A DNA stretch of 7,549 bases from CAISIP01 sp046594635. GTDB lineage: Bacteria > Pseudomonadota > Gammaproteobacteria > Burkholderiales > Burkholderiaceae_C. This document shows positions 1 through 6,231 of this stretch, one piece after another. Under the pieces are notes generated by a model. It was not told the origin of the DNA. It saw only the letters and a list, made by a program, of their open reading frames with translations, and did no database searches. The stretch covers positions 1 to 7,549 of the forward strand of contig JBKJRR010000258.1 of NCBI GenBank assembly GCA_046594635.1, given 5' to 3'. Within the stretch, counting starts at the first letter, position 1. Each line of letters begins with the position of its first letter. The translations under genes were made by a program, and so were the position numbers.

Positions 1-540
1 GGTCAGGCCGGCCCGCTGGGCTGGACCATTCCCGCAGCACTCGGGGTGCGCGCAGCCGACCCGACACGCAAGATCGTGGCCTTGTCGGGCGACTACGACT
101 TCCAGTTCATGATTGAAGAAATGGCCGTCGGTGCGCAATTCAAGCTGCCGTATATCCATGTGGTCGTCAACAACAGCTACCTCGGCCTGATCCGCCAGAG
201 CCAGCGCGGTTTCGCGATGGACTACTGCGTGCAGCTGGCGTTCGAGAACATCAACGTGTCGCCCGAACAGGTCACACACGGTTACGGCGTGGACCATGTG
301 GCCGTGGTCGAGGGCTTGGGCTGCAAGGCGATCCGCGTGCACAAGCAGGAAGAAATCGCACCCGCCATCAAGCAGGCCGAAGCCTGGATGGTGGAGTTCA
401 AGGTGCCGGTGATGATCGAGATCATCCTGGAGCGTGTGACCAATATCGCCATGGGGACCGAGATCGACAACGTCGTCGAGTTCGAGGAACTCGCCGCCAG
501 CCGTGCCGATGTGCCCACCGCCGTCTCCATGCTCGACTGA
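1..540 (+). CDS. gcl: Glyoxylate carboligase (tartronate-semialdehyde synthase), C-terminal part, cut by left edge
   Basis: This is the C-terminal 179 residues of a thiamine-diphosphate enzyme that condenses two glyoxylates into tartronate semialdehyde with loss of CO2, in the cytoplasm. The reading frame is open from base 1 (GQAGPLGWTIPAALGV), so the gene starts upstream; the E. coli enzyme is about 593 residues, so roughly 30 percent is present. The ThDP/Mg-binding motif is visible from GDYDFQF (fragment residues 30-36) to the NN pair (57-58). YLGLIRQSQR and DYCVQLAFENIN follow, then GYGVDH, EGLGCKAIRV and the conserved tail ILERVTNIAMGTEIDN, all typical of Gcl rather than acetolactate synthase. 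The N-terminal and FAD-binding domains are outside the window. An apparent ATG-free start near base 46 is only an internal GTG. It leads an operon with hyi, which begins 12 bp after its stop. Identification is by remembered family motifs and context and is very secure. Confidence 0.97.
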   Translation, partial: GQAGPLGWTIPAALGVRAADPTRKIVALSGDYDFQFMIEEMAVGAQFKLPYIHVVVNNSYLGLIRQSQRGFAMDYCVQLAFENINVSPEQVTHGYGVDHVAVVEGLGCKAIRVHKQEEIAPAIKQAEAWMVEFKVPVMIEIILERVTNIAMGTEIDNVVEFEELAASRADVPTAVSMLD

Positions 541-552
541 CAGGAGACCCGT

Positions 553-1332
553 ATGCCAAAGTTTGCCGCCAACCTGACGATGCTCTTCACCGAGCATGCT
601 TTCCTGGACCGTTTCGAGCACGCCGCCAAGGCTGGTTTTGACGCCGTCGAATTCCTGTTCCCTTATGCCTGGCCGGCCGAAGTGATCAAAAGCCGGCTCG
701 ATGCCCACAAGCTCAAGTTGGTGCTGCACAACCTGCCCGCAGGCGATTGGGATGCAGGCGAGCGTGGCATCGCCTGCCATCCTGATCGCGTGTCAGAGTT
801 TCGCGACGGCGTGGCCAAGGCCGTCGAATACGCCAGGGTCCTGGGCGCAGGCCAGCTCAACTGCCTGCTCGGGAAAGCACCTGCAGGCTTGGCGAGCGAC
901 GTGCTGCGCAAGACCGTGGTCGACAACCTGCGCTTCGCCGCCGCTGAACTCAAGGCCGCAGGATTGCGGTTACTGATCGAACCGATCAACACCTTCGACA
1001 TTCCAGGCTTTTACCTCACCGGCACGGCGCAGGCGCTCTCCATCCTGGACGAGGTCGGCTTTGGGAACGCCTTCGTGCAATACGACATCTATCACATGCA
1101 GCGCATGGAGGGCGAATTGGCCGCGACGATGCAAAAGCAGCTTCATCGCATCGGCCATGTGCAGTTGGCCGACAACCCCGGGCGCAACGAACCCGGCACC
1201 GGGGAGATCAACTACGGCTTCCTGTTCGCGCACCTGGACCGCATAGGCTACATCGGCCACATCGGCTGCGAATACAAGCCGGCGACCACGACCGAGGCGG
1301 GTCTGGGCTGGCGAAAGAAACTGGCCAGCTGA
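553..1332 (+). CDS. hyi: Hydroxypyruvate isomerase
   Basis: The 259-residue product matches the usual length of Hyi (258 in E. coli), a cytoplasmic TIM-barrel isomerase of the xylose isomerase-like/AP endonuclease 2 superfamily that interconverts tartronate semialdehyde and hydroxypyruvate. Family signatures include FAANLTMLF near the N-terminus, VEFLFPY (32-38), LHNLPAGDWDAGERGIAC (58-75), LLIEPINTFDIPGF (140-153), VQYDIYHMQRMEGE (175-188), ADNPGRNEPGTGEINY (206-221) and CEYKP..TTEAGL (239-251). The likely metal and catalytic ligands, by position in this family, are E143, D178, Q204 and E240, all present. The ATG is supported by an AGGAG Shine-Dalgarno at 542-546 with a 6-base spacer. It sits between gcl and glxR, so it can divert or recover hydroxypyruvate around the reductase step. 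No truncation or missing key residue was seen. Confidence 0.96.
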   Translation: MPKFAANLTMLFTEHAFLDRFEHAAKAGFDAVEFLFPYAWPAEVIKSRLDAHKLKLVLHNLPAGDWDAGERGIACHPDRVSEFRDGVAKAVEYARVLGAGQLNCLLGKAPAGLASDVLRKTVVDNLRFAAAELKAAGLRLLIEPINTFDIPGFYLTGTAQALSILDEVGFGNAFVQYDIYHMQRMEGELAATMQKQLHRIGHVQLADNPGRNEPGTGEINYGFLFAHLDRIGYIGHIGCEYKPATTTEAGLGWRKKLAS

Positions 1333-1379
1333 ACCCGCACGTATCGAACCTCGACACATATCAGACAAGGAGCAGCACA

Positions 1380-2285
1380 ATGACAACACAATCCCTCAAG
1401 ATCGGCTTCATCGGCCTGGGCATCATGGGCACGCCGATGGCGGGCCACCTCATCAAGGCGGGTCACCAGCTGTTCGTGTACACCCGCGGCAAGATTCCGG
1501 CGGAGATTGCCGACAGCCGCGCCACGCAATGCGTGGACGCGAAAGGCGTGGCGCAACGCGCCGACATCATCATCCTGATGGTGCCCGATACCCCTGACGT
1601 GGGTGAAGCCCTGTTTGGTGAGACAGGCGTCGCCAAGGGCTTGAGCGCTGGCAAGACCGTGGTCGACATGTCGTCCATCTCGCCGGTCGAGACCAAGGAA
1701 TTCGCGAAAAGAATTGAGGCACTGGGCTGCGACTACCTGGACGCGCCGGTGTCTGGCGGCGACGTGGGCGCCAAGAACGCGGCACTGTCGATCATGGTCG
1801 GTGGCAAGCCCGAGGTCTTCGAGCGCATCCAGCCGGTGTTCGAGGTGATGGGCAAGAACATCACGCTGGTCGGCGCCAGCGGCGACGGCCAGACCTGCAA
1901 GGTGGCCAACCAGATCGTCGTGGCGCTGACCATCAACGCGGTGGCAGAAGGCCTGCTGTTTGCCGCCAAGGCCGGTGCCGACCCGGCCAAGGTCCGGCAG
2001 GCGCTGATGGGCGGCCTGGCGACCTCACGCATCCTCGACATCCTGGGTGAGCGCATGGTCAAGCGCACTTTCGACCCAGGCTTTCGCATTGCGTTGCACC
2101 AGAAGGACTTGAACCTTGCGTTGGGCGCAGCCAAGGCGCTGGGTCTGGCCCTGCCTGCCACGTCGACCGCACAACAATTGTTCAGCGCCTGCATTTCGCA
2201 TGGCGGCGCCGCCTGGGATCACTCGGGCATGGTGCGCGCGCTGGAAAAATTGTCCAACTTCGAAATCGGCCAGAAAGTCAGCTGA
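1380..2285 (+). CDS. glxR: Tartronate semialdehyde reductase (2-hydroxy-3-oxopropionate reductase)
   Basis: This 301-residue protein is a beta-hydroxyacid dehydrogenase that reduces tartronate semialdehyde to D-glycerate with NAD(P)H. The N-terminal Rossmann domain begins with the dinucleotide-binding motif GFIGLGIMGTPMA (9-21), followed by IILMVPDTPDV (64-74), VDMSSISP (95-102) and the substrate-binding motif DAPVSGG (121-127). The catalytic-lysine motif GDGQTCKVANQ lies at 168-178 with K174, and the C-terminal helical domain holds ALHQKDLNLAL (238-248). These match GlxR/GarR better than 3-hydroxyisobutyrate dehydrogenase, although the families are close. It is slightly longer than E. coli GlxR (about 292), through a few extra residues at both ends. 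AAGGAG at 1367-1372, 7 bases before the ATG, supports the start. The 47-bp gap from hyi is the widest in the operon and shows no terminator. Confidence 0.95.
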   Translation: MTTQSLKIGFIGLGIMGTPMAGHLIKAGHQLFVYTRGKIPAEIADSRATQCVDAKGVAQRADIIILMVPDTPDVGEALFGETGVAKGLSAGKTVVDMSSISPVETKEFAKRIEALGCDYLDAPVSGGDVGAKNAALSIMVGGKPEVFERIQPVFEVMGKNITLVGASGDGQTCKVANQIVVALTINAVAEGLLFAAKAGADPAKVRQALMGGLATSRILDILGERMVKRTFDPGFRIALHQKDLNLALGAAKALGLALPATSTAQQLFSACISHGGAAWDHSGMVRALEKLSNFEIGQKVS

Positions 2286-2289
2286 GGCA

Positions 2290-3615
2290 ATGGCTGGACC
2301 ATCCGCAATGGACCTGTCCACCCCGCCGAACCCATTGCGGGGCAGCGACCTGTTGCGGCACATGTTCGCAGCAGCGGTCGCCTCGGCACAACCGTCCCTG
2401 TGTATTCCAGCGCATTTGCCCCCTCCGTCCGACCTGGGGAGCGGCCGCCTGGTCGTGATCGGAGCCGGCAAGGCTTCGGCGGCGATGGCACGTGCCGTCG
2501 AAGAGCACTGGGCGGGAGACAAATCAAAACTCGCGGGCCTCGTCGTCACCCGATACGGTTATGCCGTGCCCTGTGACCATGTCGAGATCGTCGAGGCATC
2601 CCATCCGGTACCGGATGCCGCCGGCCTCGCGGCAGCGCAACGCCTGCTTGCACTGGTGCAGGGCTTACGCCCAGAAGACGTTGTGTTGTGCCTGACCTCG
2701 GGCGGTGGCTCGTCGCTGCTTCCTCTGCCACTTCCAGGCTTGACGCTCGAGCACAAGCAGGTGGTCAACCGGGCGTTGCTCAAGTCGGGCGCCACCATCA
2801 GCGAAATGAACTGTGTACGCCGCCATCTCTCGGGCATCAAGGGCGGCCGACTGGCCGCAGCCTGCCATCCGGCGCGCGTTTTGACGCTGCTGATCTCCGA
2901 CGTACCGAGCGACAACCCCATTGACATCGCCTCCGGCCCGACGGTTGGCGATCCCACGACCTGCGCCGACGCATTGGCCATCGTGCGACGTTATGGCATC
3001 GACCTGCCGGCAGCGGTAATGCAGGTGCTGACCAGCGGTGACGGTGAATCCATCAAACCCGATGACGCTCGCCTGGCGCGCAGCGAAACCCGCATGATCG
3101 CCAACCCGCAAATGGCTCTGGAAGCGGCCGCTGCCGTAGCCCGGGGCGCCGGCGTTACCCCCTACATCCTGGGTGATGCCATCGAAGGTGAAGCGCGCGA
3201 CGTTGGCAAGGTGCTGGCAGGTATCGCACTGCAGGTGGCCCGTCATGGGCAGCCGGTAGCCGCGCCCTGCGTACTGCTGTCTGGCGGGGAGACGACCGTG
3301 ACCGTGCGTGGCAAGGGCCGTGGCGGTCGCAATGTCGAATGCCTGTTGTCCATGGGGATCACGCTGAATAGTCATCCCCATATTCGCGCCCTGGCAGGTG
3401 ATACCGACGGTGTCGACGGCCAGGAGGAGATTGCCGGAGCCATCGTCACGCCGGACTCACTGGCGCGCGCCTGGGCGCTGGGCATGTCACCCCTTGAGCG
3501 GCTGGACAACAACGACGGCCACGGTTTCTTCGGAGCCCTGGGCGACTCGGTGATCACCGGCCCTACGCTGACCAATGTCAATGACTTCCGCGCCATCCTG
3601 ATCGACGCGCAATAG
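2290..3615 (+). CDS. ttuD: Glycerate 2-kinase, MOFRL family (TtuD; often labelled hydroxypyruvate reductase)
   Basis: The 441-residue product has the DUF4147 (about residues 15-255) plus C-terminal MOFRL (about 325-435) layout of type II glycerate kinases, which phosphorylate D-glycerate to 2-phosphoglycerate. Visible motifs are VIGAGKASAAMA (56-67), EASHPVPD (102-109), LTSGGGSSLL (135-144), NCVRRHLSGIKGGRLA (174-189), ISDVPSDNP (202-210), SGPTVGDPTT (215-224), LLSGGETTVTVRGKGRGG (329-346), AGDTDGVDG (369-377) and GPTLTNVNDFRA (424-435). Older annotation calls this family hydroxypyruvate reductase, after the tartrate-utilisation gene ttuD; the neighbouring GlxR and pyruvate kinase favour the kinase role. 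The frame is open upstream inside glxR, but the protein there is out-of-frame glxR and unlike the family. I chose ATG 2290, 4 bp after the glxR stop, which suggests translational coupling; GAGG at 2284-2287 is closer than ideal. ATG 2308 (435 residues) is a real alternative. Confidence 0.93.
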   Translation: MAGPSAMDLSTPPNPLRGSDLLRHMFAAAVASAQPSLCIPAHLPPPSDLGSGRLVVIGAGKASAAMARAVEEHWAGDKSKLAGLVVTRYGYAVPCDHVEIVEASHPVPDAAGLAAAQRLLALVQGLRPEDVVLCLTSGGGSSLLPLPLPGLTLEHKQVVNRALLKSGATISEMNCVRRHLSGIKGGRLAAACHPARVLTLLISDVPSDNPIDIASGPTVGDPTTCADALAIVRRYGIDLPAAVMQVLTSGDGESIKPDDARLARSETRMIANPQMALEAAAAVARGAGVTPYILGDAIEGEARDVGKVLAGIALQVARHGQPVAAPCVLLSGGETTVTVRGKGRGGRNVECLLSMGITLNSHPHIRALAGDTDGVDGQEEIAGAIVTPDSLARAWALGMSPLERLDNNDGHGFFGALGDSVITGPTLTNVNDFRAILIDAQ

Positions 3616-3632
3616 AGAAAGAAACGAGCCAC

Positions 3633-5051
3633 ATGCGCAGAACCCGCAACGCCAAGATCGTCGCAACCCTCGGACCGGCCAGTTCCGATCCTGCCATCGT
3701 GCGCCAACTCTTCATGGCCGGCGTCGATGTTTTCCGACTCAATTTCAGCCATGGCTCGCATGCGGATCACCAGCTGCGGTTCGAGACCCTGCGCGCGCTG
3801 GAACAAGAAACCGGCAGGCCGATCGGCATCCTGGCCGACCTGCAAGGGCCCAAGCTACGGGTTGGAACATTCGCCGATGGCCCGGTCCTGCTTGCGCCGG
3901 GCAAGGGTTTTCGCCTGGACCTGGACCCCGCCCCCGGCAATACGCAGCGCGCCACCTTGCCCCATCCCGAGATCTTCGCGGCGCTGGTGGAAGGCGCCGA
4001 ACTTCTGCTCGACGACGGCAAGCTGCGCCTGGTTGTCGAGCGCTGCGGCAAGGACTTCGCGGATACCCGCGTGCTCGTTGGCGGCAGGTTGTCAGAACGC
4101 AAAGGCGTCAACGTACCCGGCGTTGTTCTTCCCATCACTGCTTTGACCGAGAAGGACCTGCGCGACCTGGCTTTTGCACTGGAACTCGGTGCCGACTGGA
4201 TCGCCTTGTCATTTGTGCAGCGTCCCGAAGACGTCACCGAGGCGCGTGCGCTGATTGGCGATCGGGCCAGCATCGTCGTCAAGCTCGAAAAGCCCTCGGC
4301 GGTGGAACGTCTCGACGAGATCGTGGCGCTGACCGATGCCGTGATGGTGGCGCGTGGCGACCTGGGCGTGGAAATGCCGGCCGAGCAGGTGCCGACCATC
4401 CAGAAGCGCATCGTGCGTACCTGTCGCAGATTGGGCAAGCCCGTCATCGTCGCCACGCAGATGCTGGAGTCGATGATCGAGAGCCCGGTGCCCACACGCG
4501 CCGAAGCATCAGACGTAGCCACCGCGATCTACGACGGGGCCGACGCGGTGATGTTGTCGGCCGAATCCGCTTCAGGCAAATACCCGGTGGTGGCTGTCGA
4601 CATGATGAACCGCATCATCAAACAGGTTGAAGCCGACCCGCAATATCGCCAGTTGATCGACGCCTCCCATACCCAGGCACGCCCTGGTGGAGACGTGGCC
4701 GAAGCGGTGTGCTGCGCTATGCGCCGCGCCGTCGCCCTGCTGCAGGCCGCGGTCATAGTCTGCTACACCAGTTCCGGCCACACCAGCCTGCGCGCGGCGC
4801 GTGAACGTCCCGAATCTCCGATACTCAGCCTGACACCTGTCTTGTCTACCGCTCGGCGGCTCGCCCTGGTCTGGGGCGTGCACTCCGTGCACATCGCCGA
4901 TGTCGCCAATGTGGACCAGATGACACAACGCGCAAGTGAAGTGGCGCACCGAGACGGCTTTGCAGATTCCGGCCAGTTCATCGTGACCATTGCGGGAATG
5001 CCGTTTGGCACGCCGGGCACAACCAATCTGATACGCATCGCCGTAGCGTGA
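3633..5051 (+). CDS. pyk: Pyruvate kinase
   Basis: This 472-residue protein transfers phosphate from phosphoenolpyruvate to ADP, giving pyruvate and ATP in the cytoplasm. Length and order fit a full-size PykF/PykA-type enzyme: ATLGPAS (11-17), FRLNFSHGSH (34-43), ADLQGPKLRVG (68-78), the B-domain with LLLDDGKLRL (124-133), RKGVNVPG (156-163), DWIALSFVQRPEDV (188-201), KLEKPSAVERLDEI (217-230), MVARGDLGVEMP (238-249), VIVATQMLESMI (271-282), PTRAEASDVA (287-296) and SAESASGKYP (309-318). E219 and D243 are the expected metal ligands and K217 the expected catalytic lysine. The C-terminal allosteric domain includes CYTSSGHTSLRAAR (377-390) and ends with FGTPGTTNLIRI. It starts 17 bp after ttuD behind a weak purine-rich site (GAAACGAG, 3621-3628). 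In related operons this gene is sometimes called ttuE. Its place after glycerate 2-kinase suggests a copy dedicated to glyoxylate or tartrate growth, and the genome may carry another pyk. Confidence 0.95.
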   Translation: MRRTRNAKIVATLGPASSDPAIVRQLFMAGVDVFRLNFSHGSHADHQLRFETLRALEQETGRPIGILADLQGPKLRVGTFADGPVLLAPGKGFRLDLDPAPGNTQRATLPHPEIFAALVEGAELLLDDGKLRLVVERCGKDFADTRVLVGGRLSERKGVNVPGVVLPITALTEKDLRDLAFALELGADWIALSFVQRPEDVTEARALIGDRASIVVKLEKPSAVERLDEIVALTDAVMVARGDLGVEMPAEQVPTIQKRIVRTCRRLGKPVIVATQMLESMIESPVPTRAEASDVATAIYDGADAVMLSAESASGKYPVVAVDMMNRIIKQVEADPQYRQLIDASHTQARPGGDVAEAVCCAMRRAVALLQAAVIVCYTSSGHTSLRAARERPESPILSLTPVLSTARRLALVWGVHSVHIADVANVDQMTQRASEVAHRDGFADSGQFIVTIAGMPFGTPGTTNLIRIAVA

Positions 5052-5094
5052 GGAGCGGCCGAAGTAAATGCCCATCAACCCGGCGATCGACACC

Positions 5095-5114
5095 TTGCCC
5101 GGATGCTCGGGTAA
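5095..5114 (+). terminator. Imperfect hairpin downstream of pyk, weak terminator candidate
   Basis: TTGCCCG at 5095-5101 can pair with CGGGTAA at 5108-5114 around a six-base loop (GATGCT), a 7-bp stem with one G-U wobble. It lies 44 bp after the pyk stop, where a terminator would be expected. It is not followed by a T-run, the stem is short, and the outer pairs are weak, so a true intrinsic terminator is doubtful. Confidence 0.2.
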
Positions 5115-5224
5115 ACACTTGGGGGCGCGCGATCCGGCATGCGTACATTTCATTTTGCAGCGCGTCGTGGACTGAATCCGGCTCTGCGCGCCACCTGACC
5201 TGTCTCACAAAAGTAGCAAACCTT

Positions 5225-5230
5225 GAAAGG
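5225..5230 (+). promoter_or_regulatory. Shine-Dalgarno GAAAGG deciding the Bug-protein start
   Basis: GAAAGG sits 5 bases before ATG 5236. A second in-frame ATG at 5263 has a stronger GGAGG (5257-5261) in front of it, but with only one base between, too close to work normally. The 5236 start is therefore preferred; either start would leave a usable signal peptide. Confidence 0.6.
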
Positions 5231-5235
5231 CCCAT

Positions 5236-6228
5236 ATGTCAAACAAGTCCAATTTCGGAGGCATGACCCGTCGGGCAGCCTTGCAATGGGCGTCGGTCGC
5301 CGCTACAGCGATGGCGCTTCCAGCGCGCGCGGCCTGGCCGGAAAAGCCGATCCGTATCGTGGTTACCTTCCCGCCGGGCGGTGCCAGTGACATCGTTGCG
5401 CGGGTAATTGGCGAACAATTGGCCAAGAAGTTGGGCCAACCTGTGGTGGTCGACAATCGACCCGGGGCGGGTGGCAGTGTGGGCGGTTCACTGGTGACGC
5501 AGGCGCCGCCGGACGGTTATACCTTGCTGCTGTCCAACTCTACGCCGATCTCGATCGGCCCGTTCGCGCTGGAAAAGCTGCCGTACGATCCGATCGAGGC
5601 ATTCACGCATGTCGCCTCGGTGGGCGCAGCGCCCTGTGTCGTGATGGCCAATCCGGCGTCCGGGCTGCGCACGCTGACCGACGTGGAGGCGCAGGCGCGC
5701 AAGACAGGCCGGCTCGATTTTGGTTCTGGCGGGCCAGCCTCGATCGGCCACATCTATGGCGAGCTGATGAAGAAGGAACTCGGCGTCAACCTCGTGCATG
5801 TGCCCTATCGGGGCGGCGCGCCGATGACAACCGATCTGATCTCGGGCATCGTGCCGATCGGCATCGACGTGCTGACCGCCTATCTGCCATTCTTCAAGAC
5901 CGGACAACTGATCCCGCTGGCCGTGACTTCCGCAAAACGCACGCCTTTGGTACCTGATGTGCCCAGCGTGGCCGAGCTCAATAGTTATCGCAGGCTCGTA
6001 CTCGACAATTTTTTTGGTATTTCGGGTCCGGCCAAAATGCCGGCCGAGACGGTGGCCAGGATCAACGCCGCGTGCAACGAAATTCTTGCTCAGCCGGATA
6101 TCCGCAAACGCATGCTGGATCTGGGTATCACGGTCACACCAGGCACCCCGGCTGCGTTTTCCGCCTATGTGCGGGATCAGGTGAACGCCCTGTCCCCGGT
6201 CGTCAAGGGTGTCGGCGTCAAACTTTGA
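5236..6228 (+). CDS. Bug-family (TctC-type) periplasmic solute-binding protein
   Basis: This 330-residue protein belongs to the Bug receptors of tripartite tricarboxylate transporters, which bind small, usually carboxylate, solutes in the periplasm. A signal peptide is clear: RR at 12-13, a hydrophobic stretch about 15-29 and a likely cut after ARA (30-32), leaving a mature start AWPEKPIRIVV. TRRAALQ is only loosely like a Tat motif. Family signatures follow in order: FPPGGASDIVAR (45-56), VVVDNRPGAGGSVGG (70-84), PDGYTLLL (92-99), VPYRGGAPMTTDLISG (189-204), DVPSVAEL (241-248) and a C-terminal GPAKMPAETVARIN segment (264-277). Length is typical. No TctA or TctB membrane genes are visible, so it may be an orphan receptor, common for Bug proteins. 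Its ligand cannot be read from sequence; the neighbouring operon makes a C2/C3 hydroxyacid such as glycerate, tartrate or tartronate a reasonable guess. It is followed after 3 bp by the propeller gene. Confidence 0.95.
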   Translation: MSNKSNFGGMTRRAALQWASVAATAMALPARAAWPEKPIRIVVTFPPGGASDIVARVIGEQLAKKLGQPVVVDNRPGAGGSVGGSLVTQAPPDGYTLLLSNSTPISIGPFALEKLPYDPIEAFTHVASVGAAPCVVMANPASGLRTLTDVEAQARKTGRLDFGSGGPASIGHIYGELMKKELGVNLVHVPYRGGAPMTTDLISGIVPIGIDVLTAYLPFFKTGQLIPLAVTSAKRTPLVPDVPSVAELNSYRRLVLDNFFGISGPAKMPAETVARINAACNEILAQPDIRKRMLDLGITVTPGTPAAFSAYVRDQVNALSPVVKGVGVKL

Positions 6229-6231
6229 GAC

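Larger units (their letters stand above)
5052..5235. other. Intergenic spacer between the glycerate operon and the Bug-protein unit
   Basis: This 184-bp gap is far wider than those inside the upstream operon and probably separates two transcription units. I see no good sigma-70 promoter: the best pairs, such as TTGGGG at 5119 with TACATT at 5144, match poorly and have a long 19-base spacing. One imperfect hairpin is listed separately. A 35-codon open frame at 5068-5175 lacks a convincing ribosome-binding site and was not called. Confidence 0.6.

Noticed and set aside
2116..2289. Upstream extension of the ttuD frame into glxR
   Set aside because: The 58 extra residues are an out-of-frame reading of the glxR 3' end, rich in Arg, Trp and Pro, and unlike the N-terminus of glycerate kinases.
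2665..3381. A 238-codon minus-strand open frame inside ttuD
   Set aside because: It lies opposite the conserved kinase motifs, has no family signature, and has the composition of an antisense shadow.
3767..4522. A 251-codon minus-strand open frame inside pyk
   Set aside because: It is very rich in Ser, Arg and Thr, lacks motifs, and lies wholly opposite conserved pyruvate kinase sequence.
5068..5175. A 35-codon open frame starting MPINPAIDTL in the spacer after pyk
   Set aside because: The nearest good purine-rich site (5051-5055) is 12 bases away, GAAG at 5061 is too close, and no family is recognisable.
5263..5286. Twin-arginine signal in the Bug protein (TRRAALQ)
   Set aside because: It has the RR pair but not the usual phenylalanine and lysine of a Tat motif; a Sec signal peptide explains it equally well.
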